Source of the DNA: Durusdinium trenchii
Taxonomy: Eukaryota; Sar; Dinophyceae; Suessiales; Symbiodiniaceae
DNA length: 64,000 nt
Direction: 5' to 3'
Assembly (NCBI GenBank): GCA_963970005.1
Contig: CAXAMN010025262.1
Coordinates: 565,535 to 629,534 of the forward strand
Shown piece by piece: positions 40,501-45,711 of this stretch (positions within the stretch are counted from its first letter, which is position 1; each line of letters starts with the position of its first letter). The position numbers were made by a program, and so were the translations under genes. The notes under the pieces are model-generated. The model worked only from the letters and a program-made list of their open reading frames with translations, did no database searches and was not told where the DNA came from.

Positions 40501-43292
40501 ACGAAGCTCATCAAAAGAGAGCGGCTGGCAATCGATGACATTCACTGGACCATCTTCGACAACCGAAAAGGGCACTGTTGGGGGCAACTCCTCCGGGGGA
40601 GGAACTGTCTCAACAAAGCGACCCTCACCTCGGCAGAACAGAGCAAAAGGTTCATTATGCCATGGGCAACGAATGGTATCTGTAACCTGGAGTGCTGTTT
40701 CGGCAGTCTGTTCCGAAAGGTCTTGCTCGGTGTCCGAAATGAACCTGATGGCAGCAGGGTCACACTCATCAATCGTGAGGATCTGCTTTAGCGCCTGGAG
40801 GAGGGTCGAAGTGCATGGAACACTTGTGTCACGATGGCTCTCTTTCAGCAAAAGCTGTGTGCGAAGGCAAACATACACAACACTTGGGTCAGGGAGCAGG
40901 TAAAACCTGAAATCGATCGAGCGAAGGAAATCATCACGTCTGTGGACCTCAATCCAATCACCTGAGCGATGGACAATTGCATTGTCAGCTGTGAGGCGAT
41001 CATGCCATGACCTTTGGACAAGATCGAGTGCTTGGACCTGGGCTTTCGACAAGGCAATGAGACCGACTGCTAGGCCTAAAGTAGCATGCGGTTGTGCAAT
41101 AGCATTTCCAAGAAGGTGGAATGCTTGGGAAACATCACACGGCAATGAAACTTTGTCTGTCGCGCCAAACAGTGGCACAAAGGACAGTGGATTGAGAAAA
41201 GCAAAACCGTCCCCTTCTTTCACAATGGATGCGAAAATGCCCTTGTCAGCAAGGTGACATGCCTCGAGATTGTGCTGCTTGGTGTAAGTACAACAAAGCG
41301 TTGGTAGGGCCTCATTGTAGGCAGGCACCCGTTTGAGCAACACTTCATGAGGTGACCCGGTGGACAATCTTGCTCGCTTCGCTGGTGGCAGAAGCTGAGG
41401 GTCCCCATAGCAGGTGATAGCATCAGCCCCTAACTGCAATTGTTGGCGAATGTCATCAGGAATCCAGAAATGATTCAAACTGGAATGCCACGGAGTAAGG
41501 GGCGGAGCGCGCGGCACAAGAGTGGACCCATACGGGAGACAAGACATGTCAAATCTTTTCCAGACTGCGAGCCACCTCGTTCTTGCATTGTGGGTGAGCT
41601 GGTGGAGAGGAACGATTTGCTGCCAAATCTGTACATACCCGATGAGCTTAAGTGCATTCTGTAGCAGCGGAAAATGCTGGTGCGAGACCGTTTCATCCGC
41701 ACATTCAAAAAACACAAGCATCGGTTGCTGCAATTCAATCAGCAGAATCGTCTCAAAAGCCGCGAAGCCTTGTGGGCAGTCCATGCCAAACAACTTCCCA
41801 CCTCGGGACCAGCTTACACATGGTGGGGAAGCCGTGGAGATAGCATTTGTTGTCCATTGGCAATGCCTCAGCACAGTGCAATCAGCCACAGACGAACATA
41901 TGCCAATTTCGTTGGACGGATCCCATGTAGCATCTGCTCTTGTCAAGCCAGAATGGTGGATCTGCCGATGTTGATGTGCCCACGCAGACATCACAACTGG
42001 ATCAGCATCCACAAATGTCTGGGTGCCTGTCTTGAGTTCCGGGACATTCTTTCCAATCCATGACAAAGCTCTCGACCAGCCACAAAATGCTCCGGAAAAC
42101 AGATGTAGCGCATTAATAGGAAGGGAGTTGTCGAACTGGGTGCGATGCACCAGCAGCACATCATCATCGAATACCCAGACAGGAGCCTCACTCTTGTCTG
42201 TGATTGTCCCAAACAGGGTGATCTCATGCCCAATCTCCGCCTTGAATGAGCGCTGACGCAAGCGGGGCACCACAACTGTCATGAGTTCGGACTCATCACA
42301 AGGGCTCAGGCCTTCCCAAGGAGTGAACCGCAGGCATTGAAGCTTCATGGACTCATCAAGGATCTCAATGACCTTTCCTGCAAGAACCACCGAGCACCCA
42401 CGCCTGAGCATGGTACTGCACCTCCGATGGCCTTCCAGGAAATCTCTGTAGAGCACCAGTCTCTCACCAGAAAGTGAGTCCGCAGCAAGGCGGAACAAAG
42501 CATCCAATGCCATGGCAAATCACCACAAGATCAAGTGACCAGCACAAACGCAGGAAGGGTTGGCCACAAGACCTTAGTGGACGCTGAACCCCACTCGCGA
42601 GAGTGGCAGCTCAGCCCCAGGGACCCAGCCGCTCCTTAAGGCGAAGGACCTTGAGCCCAGACGCCTGAAGTGGAAAACCTGTTCATAAAGGAACTGATGG
42701 TCTTAGACCAGGTCCATGCCAAGCATGCCAACGCCTCATCTCTTCTCTTCGACATGTCCGCGGAACCCGCGGCGGCAGGACGCCAGCTCGCGAGGGTTCT
42801 CGCGGTGCACAACGCCAGGGCTGGTGCCGGTCTGGCAGCCAAGTCGCTTGTGAATCCTGCCATGTCAGAAAAGAAGAGGCTCACCTGCACCGAAGATGAG
42901 AAGGGGAGAGCTGACATGGTGAGCCATGAGAACACCTGACACTGACCAGAGGAAAGGGCGATGGAATCGACCTCCGGAAGCATCACGGGACCGACCATAG
43001 CGCGGTGAGCGGTGCGCAGGTCGCACCGAAGAGTCATGGCGGTCACTGACTGTGCCTATATAGGATATGTGTTTTTAAAAAACAGGTCAAGGAATGGTTT
43101 TGATACCTATAAGAATCCTATATAAGAACTGTAACATCATGCAAGCCACCCAACCCAGCTGGCGTTCCACCCGCCGCCTTCCACCCCGCCTCTCGCTCCT
43201 CCAGTTGCGTTTGCACCGCCACGCCGGCAACCAGGAGGTTTTGCACCACCGGCCACGGCACGTAGCGGCCCCAGGAGCGAATCGCCACCTTC
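25464..43292 (-). CDS. Class III nucleotidyl (adenylate/guanylate) cyclase gene, catalytic domain, 12 exons
   Basis: Twelve small exons on the minus strand (43292-43190, 42884-42848, 31430-31358, 30989-30902, 30105-30069, 29591-29545, 29217-29179, 28645-28600, 28032-27990, 27246-27216, 26348-26323, 25506-about 25464) join without a phase error into one class III cyclase domain of about 190 residues. In order they give GRYVPWPVVQNLL, FFSDMAGFT (first metal Asp), PEQTLVLLSRYFNDMSK, EFIGDAILAVFGAP (second metal Asp), the KxxGLPH/VSIRCGIHSG strand, VGNLGFHSRLKFGVIG, LPAKLEELNK, TYGTSNLISE and FVVRPIDYA. Such enzymes make cAMP or cGMP. The base-selecting position before FIGD is Glu, as in guanylate cyclases, while the transition-state Asn and Arg appear as Thr and Lys, so substrate and activity are open. 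Intron 2 is enlarged by the retrotransposon at 31730-42666. Exons at 48621-45640 may supply the N-terminus. Confidence 0.9.
26323..26348 (-). CDS. Cyclase exon 11
   Basis: A 26-nt exon (acceptor TTCGAG, GT donor) reading ATYRRLQD plus two bases. It continues LISE from exon 10 and leads into FVVRPID, as the family requires. Confidence 0.7.
27216..27246 (-). CDS. Cyclase exon 10
   Basis: A 31-nt exon (acceptor CCGAG, GC donor) reading TYGTSNLISE. With two bases from exon 9 it completes the Lys codon of the conserved LNKTYGT stretch. Confidence 0.8.
27312..27381. repeat. Imperfect hairpin (about 27-bp arms)
   Basis: The left arm 27312-27338 (CATGGATGCCATATGTGCC...) and the right arm 27354-27381 are reverse complements with about four mismatches around a 15-nt GT-rich loop. 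It lies in cyclase intron 9 and could be a small MITE-like element. Confidence 0.75.
27990..28032 (-). CDS. Cyclase exon 9
   Basis: A 43-nt exon (acceptor CCCGAG, GC donor) reading EHSTLPAKLEELN. It aligns with the GDxVNxASRxE segment of class III cyclases; the usual Asn is Thr and the usual Arg is Lys. Confidence 0.85.
28600..28645 (-). CDS. Cyclase exon 8
   Basis: A 46-nt exon (acceptor TTTGAG, GC donor) reading VGNLGFHSRLKFGVI. It matches the VGNIGSxxRxxYxxxG core strand of class III cyclases. Confidence 0.85.
29179..29217 (-). CDS. Cyclase exon 7
   Basis: A 39-nt exon (acceptor ACCCAG, GT donor) reading VSIRCGIHSGWVS, the R-x-G-I-H-x-G strand of class III cyclases, in phase 0 on both sides. 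Confidence 0.85.
29545..29591 (-). CDS. Cyclase exon 6
   Basis: A 47-nt exon (acceptor TCCCAG, GT donor) reading VQRINQWSKKKGLPH, the helix and GLP turn that precede the RCGIHSG strand. Confidence 0.8.
29681..29720. repeat. 20-bp tandem repeat, two copies
   Basis: ACAGAAGAGACTGCAAGGGA is repeated twice exactly, within cyclase intron 5. Confidence 0.9.
30069..30105 (-). CDS. Cyclase exon 5
   Basis: A 37-nt exon (acceptor GCCGAG, GA-type donor) reading ALACVRAMMKMQ. It continues KEH from exon 4 to give the usual HALxAVRxAxxMQ helix. Confidence 0.8.
30651..30690. repeat. Short tandem repeat CTCCTGTTCCTGTAGC
   Basis: The word CTCCTGTTCCTGTAGC occurs twice about 21 nt apart, in cyclase intron 4. 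Confidence 0.75.
30902..30989 (-). CDS. Cyclase exon 4 (second metal-binding Asp)
   Basis: An 88-nt exon (acceptor GGTCAG, GC donor) reading IEHHDGVVIEFIGDAILAVF and on to KIKEH. The Asp of IGDA is the second catalytic metal ligand of class III cyclases. The residue two before IGD is Glu, the position that separates guanylate (Glu) from adenylate (Lys) cyclases. This exon alone identifies the family. Confidence 0.93.
31358..31430 (-). CDS. Cyclase exon 3
   Basis: A 73-nt exon (acceptor GCTGAG, GT donor) reading IVEQLVPEQTLVLLSRYFND and MSK. It is the helix after the first metal motif and is in phase with exon 2 across the retrotransposon-bearing intron. Confidence 0.9.
31712..31729. repeat. 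Target-site duplication, 3' copy
   Basis: GAAGTGGAAAACCTGTTC, identical at all 18 positions to 42667-42684. The bases just outside differ, so the duplication is exactly 18 bp. It marks the 3' end of the minus-strand retrotransposon. Confidence 0.9.
31730..31839 (-). other. 3' tail of the retrotransposon
   Basis: 110 nt between the ORF3 stop and the target-site duplication. It has no poly(A) and no obvious simple repeat. It shares CGCGAGAG with the hairpin in the 5' leader (42591-42606). The missing tail suggests that the reverse transcriptase recognises a 3' structure rather than poly(A). Confidence 0.6.
31840..36432 (-). CDS. ORF3: endonuclease (C-terminal part), reverse transcriptase, RNase H
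   Basis: A frame of 1530 codons from the first ATG of this frame. Residues about 65-245 are the C-terminal part of an APE-type endonuclease: AGDFQLPP at 152-159 in place of the usual GDFN, SSIDGILTN near 206-214, and VQHRPI near 232-237 in place of SDHRP. The reverse transcriptase follows: IGIKIDKAKCFD (motif A, Asp657), NGVAQGCSLS (motif B, about 713-722) and AFIDDAYLW (motif C, Asp750/Asp751). Near 1077-1095 is a CxxC...H...C zinc knuckle. RNase H runs from about 1150: WTDGS (Asp1156), YTAELWAL (Glu1198), VRSDCKTL (Asp1218) and TADHAAKRA (Asp1303), so all four catalytic acids are present. A C-terminal extension of about 200 residues is unassigned. The N-terminal endonuclease motifs lie upstream in another frame (see 36238-37024), so translation probably does not begin at this ATG. 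Confidence 0.92.
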   Translation of the reverse strand: MLAPSKLPPLGRIVMPMSLVCKKPGLEKTVSFMRPNWSNKKAPTFSMESYYQACYHRMALLARGVAILAAKELATELLPGEDATGLYVKLRATKRVQACWIQLTRHLRALVFSVYCKTAASADKHILDFNNSLLSDILSVASQWGDIPIIIAGDFQLPPLQYPVVAHATNYLHWCDVLQVATGEDTSRPLTFSMDGNFTGYGDGCSSIDGILTNSVATAALASVEVLPFFRVQHRPIKATFNWKIIWQQGFKLYKPAPFVFPPGFKSHAFDAPAYPHHEHIENKWHFANSLCIDTLLDQGASWGIGPQERGKAVRTRPKQICPGQNHSGAATTKRGSWLANALGGLFEIQAFHTQVIQPGPRKVICHRTIVKTWSRLFWLQAPCLWPYERNPTLVEVARAIQWVQDTQAVLELKCKLRRIQAWKNKINDSAKVGSAYLFRRLKNKNAEEPANLIIDQQKNIVFAPREAIAEINQQWDTVYSANEGFPHPLKMLELVWPQVHNFAQSCSVPDLSAHDLFLTVKSRRADAAPGLDGWRTLEMQMLPLQCFEAFALLFREVEEDSTHLPQALATAKQVILNKNGSSEPLQKRLITLLPVILLAYTGARFRHLRDWQSVVMPFQLQGGIPARQMSAIHTHFALSVDQAKSDSEPLIGIKIDKAKCFDRIIPQYAGALMLTFGVPKGIVSVFLKLYSQLERHLQYKSWFAPAATHSTNGVAQGCSLSLIAVNVHMKAWIHMLDVLPTVAARAFIDDAYLWTRLIHSQDLFKAIQITKAWDDLVGQAMNSNKCSVWGTTSAARKRVKALFPDMSLVLELEVLGVYIRTSDRCAMHFSEDKCAKILADIKNIGALPLSVPQKAKIIGCKVIPQCTYNAAINGIPAKALARIQGEIVNVLWNRRPHWRSRFLVFAFLAQPHRVEPLCARHYNAILDIYRFLTMFPQEETRFRHLLKQATPSKTSIAQSFKQAFRFFSLELEPTGMILFRGKKLVDFMSLGVREVKKILQQLARHTCYAQASLQSRKDFIAPGGFLDFHLSTLFLRKPSFEAETPSPVSAFFQAQLVGCVLTNDRLAAAKLVDSSHCRLCMASKESLPHLVRECPIILNDNPPPVCHELGRNFELLGIVEHPWSVLAKRLEVSNPSCLQPVKWETLAEPVRVWTDGSVMWPEHFALTCAGFAVVNADNQVIAHGPVAHWSLTSYTAELWALIHAFTYASGPVHVRSDCKTLVDQASWMCTNQQVQPQWPHLPWWKFLFALVLERQQVAPQPLSVEWIPAHLLEHIPEHLIDDDMARANGSTVRDIHHNRTADHAAKRAALANAAIQHQLYPEVCRAVLQRQEWLTRLCILLGQEVSKDIHETDDERLEETFTPEAQFPNLQWHADPTCFPWKFEQEWPSAPEKWPFAVEDWANFGTFIKALQWSCQADMRVSFTELAVLFVHFGTPCTLLADEHCTFQALAKWLKSSFAFCRRQLGRAITPGKYEPHIAHTWGKSMPPGTLCGCRPFFSDDALHLLTKVSRKVTGAAMSAWAFPVGEFR
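36238..37024 (-). CDS. ORF3 5' part: N-terminal half of the APE-type endonuclease
   Basis: In the frame one base off from the main ORF3 the minus strand is open for about 260 codons. It reads TIATVNVGSLKTS (the N-terminal Asn motif of the exonuclease-endonuclease-phosphatase fold), then VTCVQETRVG (the catalytic Glu motif) and GELLPGLLSSHGVTRT. The main frame continues with ARGVAIL, which is the next expected strand. The two halves therefore belong to one domain split by a one-base shift at about 36238-36256. There is no clear ATG at the beginning, and a TGA near 37025 separates it from ORF2. It may be an inactivating indel or a frameshift site; I favour the indel. Confidence 0.75.
37079..39376 (-). 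CDS. ORF2: retroelement protein with peptidase-like fold remnant and coiled coil
   Basis: About 765 codons, in the -1 frame relative to ORF1 and overlapping its end. The frame is open from about 39450 but has no ATG until codon 142, so it is probably reached by -1 frameshifting or by reinitiation at a non-ATG codon such as the TTG in the TTGA overlap. Residues 136-207 contain EQHWIMCEL and PPPHLCGWTMLFDLY, a pair also present at the ORF1 C-terminus. The spacing of His-Trp and Cys-Gly recalls papain-fold (Ulp1-like) peptidases. A DPWAKKAPPSRW linker is near 300. A basic GKGKSNRKPKNK stretch is at about 681-692 and a coiled coil at about 711-760. These resemble the nucleic-acid-binding and multimerising parts of LINE ORF1 proteins. 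The exact function is unknown. Confidence 0.8.
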   Translation of the reverse strand: MRLDFFCQLALRGRDNDPVTTIPLDPAFPRGNPNTGATSSSLPGRPLSVRLPLTDATAQTEQGNIILQRLQATSPNPGWLFSDALDYHCELLRLHIPAAQFAPPARWHPETSELSFLNDLTCRAASFESTIVPILWEQHWIMCELYRDGWDFNFIVRGPDALQPLCNQLATDVAAKVMHDGAVLHVTFIRTNPPPHLCGWTMLFDLYRRFGTLMPMPSSRLLNDLRTSAYAPWHVWVHEQAVRQWGADIDPTLRTFASSGLLLHLGRIDQARIPQQYQAAGAVSSSTPTDPAVDPLTVHDPWAKKAPPSRWEDLRLGTTHPFHNEKGEQLDQLHGLQATGHNGGIVLTTKQHLSELIKLGTKHPFVALLPQLDDSSKAALGVAAHGPFEVILYDKAAGQTYKRITHAVAIFGKFNFTLKDPAAEFHTSEIAELALEFDSRLTQKAEFDHAAANPVLFFRNFIAKHMPSLKEQITVYGFRHNRHPSATKEDDQLQIVLKVPKSARPELLQLSGADSILVRDYLERGTSPIDVTVIPKFWPINAKALRELLIAAEKVTGIAGVLMTRRGLAVRAWSKEVAEVRKKLLPADPRLTSSNLHVVPRLLLNSSGWPPGASPADIVEAVHKAVGLPPVPTRTFRSAGVHVWQLGFESPPKVDDFTVKINVDIFQILLAPNAEPEKGSGKGKSNRKPKNKQAAELPAPTAPPGLPAFNPEQKRLEVLEARFDTLQGQVSGIEKKQVTLETKLDSRFEEIGSTLRQLVQLSTAP
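39373..39450 (-). promoter_or_regulatory. ORF1/ORF2 overlap, probable frameshift or reinitiation region
   Basis: ORF2 frame is open from about 39450 while ORF1 stops at 39373-39375 within TTGA. No ATG occurs in the ORF2 frame here. I see no canonical X-XXY-YYZ slippery heptamer, so termination-reinitiation at TTG or CTG is as likely as -1 frameshifting. Confidence 0.5.
39373..42513 (-). CDS. ORF1: DNA (cytosine-5) methyltransferase fused to retroelement domains
   Basis: 1046 codons from an ATG in strong context (GCC before, G after). Residues about 133-485 hold the C5 methyltransferase motifs in canonical order: I, ALHLFSGAFCGWSRAL (135-150, cofactor loop); IV, ASPPCVSWS (228-236, catalytic Cys232); VI, MLVFFECADE (265-274, Glu270); VIII, NARTRW (309-314); X, LLGNAIAQPHATLGLAVGL (467-485). 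The enzyme would methylate cytosine C5 using S-adenosylmethionine. Motif IV has PPCVS rather than PCQ. The N-terminal 130 residues may be a small beta-rich domain. Residues 490-890 are unassigned. Residues 926-993 repeat the GCHWALIQ...HMCGWTIMFQLY module also found in ORF2. No obvious target-recognition family is recognised. Possible roles are self-methylation to moderate host silencing or damage, which is inference. Confidence 0.9.
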   Translation of the reverse strand: MALDALFRLAADSLSGERLVLYRDFLEGHRRCSTMLRRGCSVVLAGKVIEILDESMKLQCLRFTPWEGLSPCDESELMTVVVPRLRQRSFKAEIGHEITLFGTITDKSEAPVWVFDDDVLLVHRTQFDNSLPINALHLFSGAFCGWSRALSWIGKNVPELKTGTQTFVDADPVVMSAWAHQHRQIHHSGLTRADATWDPSNEIGICSSVADCTVLRHCQWTTNAISTASPPCVSWSRGGKLFGMDCPQGFAAFETILLIELQQPMLVFFECADETVSHQHFPLLQNALKLIGYVQIWQQIVPLHQLTHNARTRWLAVWKRFDMSCLPYGSTLVPRAPPLTPWHSSLNHFWIPDDIRQQLQLGADAITCYGDPQLLPPAKRARLSTGSPHEVLLKRVPAYNEALPTLCCTYTKQHNLEACHLADKGIFASIVKEGDGFAFLNPLSFVPLFGATDKVSLPCDVSQAFHLLGNAIAQPHATLGLAVGLIALSKAQVQALDLVQRSWHDRLTADNAIVHRSGDWIEVHRRDDFLRSIDFRFYLLPDPSVVYVCLRTQLLLKESHRDTSVPCTSTLLQALKQILTIDECDPAAIRFISDTEQDLSEQTAETALQVTDTIRCPWHNEPFALFCRGEGRFVETVPPPEELPPTVPFSVVEDGPVNVIDCQPLSFDELRRHESFQEALTCFEHLFKVLQESTGPQQLAALAWEHPPLLFAVTIDQQDPLGCVQTQLDLLFPGKFSVFLGPGRLKQIADGPFLLVRSRNHNDDALVALVEISPRTVVHLKAVPKQICGQCKIVTPKGDFMLVTHNFRAITSPTFCFTGDILVIDRLQDRPVFAGGHHNSERPVAQLPAGATFPQRVAFAVETHGWAASDELENAFKILRTLEPNFIQACGFMRWDPALSEFDEGAFEEVHFAPLGCTCLLLLVGCHWALIQVMRTTHETRIRVAGLPQQCAQRAAVITCRMLDIAPHRAALDFDFLRPPEHMCGWTIMFQLYTKAEILDHLPDASYFWGILTIEERRQVNDMLIASQQHWTQARADPSCVVLPSS
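42514..42666 (-). other. 5' leader of the retrotransposon
   Basis: 153 nt between the target-site duplication and the ORF1 ATG. It contains GGGCTCAAGG ten bases from the 5' end (8-nt match to the 3' end of the dinoflagellate spliced leader, GGCTCAAG) and a hairpin at 42591-42606 (CCACTC-GCGA-GAGTGG). No internal promoter is recognisable. Confidence 0.6.
42667..42684. repeat. Target-site duplication, 5' copy
   Basis: GAAGTGGAAAACCTGTTC, identical to 31712-31729. It lies in cyclase intron 2, 163 bp downstream of exon 2. Confidence 0.9.
42848..42884 (-). CDS. Cyclase exon 2 (first metal-binding Asp)
   Basis: A 37-nt exon (acceptor GTGCAG, GC donor) reading VSLFFSDMAGFT plus one base. It carries the first catalytic metal ligand of class III cyclases. 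It continues LEERE from exon 1 and completes a Ser codon with exon 3, giving GFTSIVEQL. Confidence 0.88.
43190..43292 (-). CDS. Cyclase exon 1 of the catalytic domain
   Basis: A 103-nt exon (acceptor GTCCAG, GC donor) reading KVAIRSWGRYVPWPVVQNLL and ending QTQLEERE. The RYVPxxVVxxLL segment precedes the catalytic core in many protist and bacterial class III cyclases. Confidence 0.85.
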
Positions 43293-45639
43293 CTGGACGG
43301 AAACGGGTCGTGCTGCGCAGCGGTGGGGCCGTCTGAAGGGTCGGTGCGTGCTAGTCGCCAGCGGAGGGCGGGTCTGAATACAGATCTTGGATGGGAAAGC
43401 TGTGGAACTTTCAACATTACTGATATTACTGAGGAAAAAACTCGATTCAAAGCTGTGGTCTTTCTTTCTGGAACATGCCAAATAGGGGTTGCCAGACTCA
43501 CACAGTGGGCGCCGCACTCGCACTCCCCCACTACTGGGGAGGAGCGGATCAACAAACCCGACGACATCCCAGTTCATGTCGTTCATGTCCTTACCTTCAT
43601 GCATGGCATCCCCGCTGATGTTCTTATGTTCACATGGTCCTCCCTTTCTGCCGGGCATCGTTTTGTCGAAGATGTGCTGAATCAACTGCACCTGCCGCCC
43701 AACTCGGCCACGGAACGTGTCGCTGGTGTCGTCCCCTCCGGCTGTCCGGGCTCTCCCCGAACGTGGCGACGTTTGGTTCTCCTCCGACCGTTGGTTGAGA
43801 GAGATGCTTGTTCTCCCATGAAGTGGTCCAGAAGGGGTCCGGTTTCAGGTGAGGTGTCCCAGCTAAGGCAGATCTGAATGAGTCAGGTGGTGAGGCACCT
43901 CCAGGCACCAGCCTTGAAATACCTTCAAGGCAAATGATCCTTTCTAAAAGGTCGAACAAAGGATGTTAAAACATGGCAACCCTGGTCCCATCCTGTCCCA
44001 AGTCATGACATCAGATTCTCTGACTTCCGCCTCTGCAGCTCCCTGCTCTGCCTGCGCACGTCGTCTGAGGGACCCCGGACGCGTCACTGTAAGCCATTCT
44101 TTCCGTCGGCCAACTGGGAACCGTATATGTGATCCTTACTCTTTGCTTTCAATAGCATCCCCTACTCACTCGCCCTCCCAAAAAGCAAGTGAAAAACATG
44201 CAAACACGTACAGGTCCGACAAATCAACTGACTGTTGAGCGTGCAGCTCTACACTCATCCTATCTTATCCTCCTGGAGTCCGTACAATCTGAAAAATACA
44301 GCCTCAAACCATTCATCCAAGTGCCCAGTAGACTTCATCAAATGCCCAGCAGATTTCAGGCAACAGGTTAGTCTTAGGCACATGTCTTTTCTCTGCCTTT
44401 GGGAATTGATTTCTTCCGCAGGTTCCTGGGTTGTCCTCTGTGTCAACTGTGACTTAAAGAAGGCGCATGCCAAGCCTCCGATCTCTCCTGCAAAAAGACA
44501 GGCACGTGCCGTCGATTGACAAACGGGTGATGAAGAAGGTGACTGGAACAGCAACAAATTTGGGCTTAACATGGCTTAACTATGGTTGACTGGTCTTCAA
44601 AACACGACAGCCTACACATAAACTATGTAGGGGCATGTCTTAGAGAACAATCCGAACGGGAGATCCTTCGACAATGCATTCTACAATTGCTGAGATTGTC
44701 AGTAGGGGTACTACCAGGGCCCTTGCCCAAGTACGATAAGTGATGAAGGATGTTCGAATGTTGCTACAAAAGGATGTGAATGTGACAAACCTTTTTGGCA
44801 AACAAAATCAATCTGGTGCGGGAGTGGCTGGCGCAGCTAGCGCACAGCACCAGGAACCTCTCACTTGCTGATAGCAGCCAGCTACCACCCAATACACAAG
44901 CTACACGAAACTCTGAGGAAACACATGGGCTAGCCAATCAAGGATGGGCATTTGAGTCATTTAACATTGCGACCAACTCGCGGTCGGACTAACTCGCCAC
45001 TTGGTCAGCACATGATCACTCCTCTTTGGCGATGGCAGCCAGGTTGATGTGGGCCTCGGGGTTTCCACATCGGGCCATATCGACCTATTGAGGAGTGTAT
45101 CAGGCAACTGGACACTTGGGAGGTGAGCCACTCCCACCAAAGATGTAGGAATCTTTATGAATCTTTTAAAGCTAGCAGCTAGAGTCAAGAGTCCATAGTC
45201 TATAGAGCAATGTCAAACAGTTGAAAATAGTCAATCACCGGAAATAGCCTGGCAATCAGTTTCAAAAAAGGCGTGGCCTGGAATCATGTCCGGCCAACCC
45301 ATGGGTTTGAGTCTACGTTAGTTGTACAACACGGTTCTTCCCGGCCCCCTGGGCATCTATTCAAAGCATCTATTCGTCGCCAACCCAATCCCGGACATGT
45401 CTCGCGTCAGCTCGCCCCTTTTTGCTTCAAGCGGGTTGGGACCTCTCCTCGCTTTGTGCTCATTGGCCAAGAATTGCAATGAACCTGGGAACCGCATGTT
45501 GAAAAATCGATGCTGGTGAACGATTCAGAGATATTCAGAACTTCGTTTACATAACCACTAACCCTTTGGGAGCCCAGTGAAGTTGGCCCAAACGACCAGC
45601 TGCAGTGCCCAATTTCTCCACAGTTGGGTTCCCCTCAGG
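43293..45639. other. Presumed cyclase intron(s), no exon assigned
   Basis: No exon could be supported, though a short exon preceding RSWGRYVP is expected here. The + and - frames at 43323-43877 are shadows of a GC-rich block without family signal. Confidence 0.4.
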
Positions 45640-45711
45640 CGTGAGACGAGTGAGACCGGAAGTGAGGCGCTCTACTTCGCCCTTCACGGCCGTCTCCAAC
45701 GAAGTCCAGCG
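45640..45711 (-). CDS. Candidate exon, possibly cyclase N-terminal region
   Basis: Directly after AAGTAG, which can serve as an acceptor, the minus strand reads RWTSLETAVKGEVERLTSGL with a coiled-coil-like pattern. Boundaries are uncertain. Confidence 0.3.

Larger units (their letters stand above)
31730..42666 (-). mobile_element. Non-LTR retrotransposon carrying a DNA cytosine methyltransferase
   Basis: A 10,937-bp element bounded by an exact 18-bp target-site duplication. Read on the minus strand it has a 153-nt 5' leader, ORF1 (methyltransferase), an overlapping ORF2 (coiled coil), and ORF3 (APE-type endonuclease, reverse transcriptase, zinc knuckle, RNase H), then a 110-nt 3' tail. There are no long terminal repeats and no poly(A) at the 3' end, which finishes in GCCGCGAGAGGTA. 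The APE endonuclease plus RNase H places it among LINE-like elements. It sits in intron 2 of the cyclase gene in the sense orientation, 163 bp from exon 2 and 281 bp from exon 3. An intact duplication and long open frames suggest a recent insertion, but ORF3 has one frame break. Capture of cytosine methyltransferases by dinoflagellate retroelements has, to my knowledge, been reported, so the family may not be new. Confidence 0.93.

Noticed and set aside
31840..42513. Long terminal repeats or an LTR-type pol order
   Set aside because: No terminal repeats are visible, and the APE endonuclease and RNase H placement are typical of non-LTR elements.
42670..42939. 89-codon + strand frame opposite cyclase exon 2
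   Set aside because: It is antisense to the FFSDMAGFT exon, whose motif and phase are decisive.
43292..43700. Extension of cyclase exon 1 upstream as one long exon
   Set aside because: The upstream frame has no cyclase-like sequence, and a good AG/G acceptor lies at 43293.
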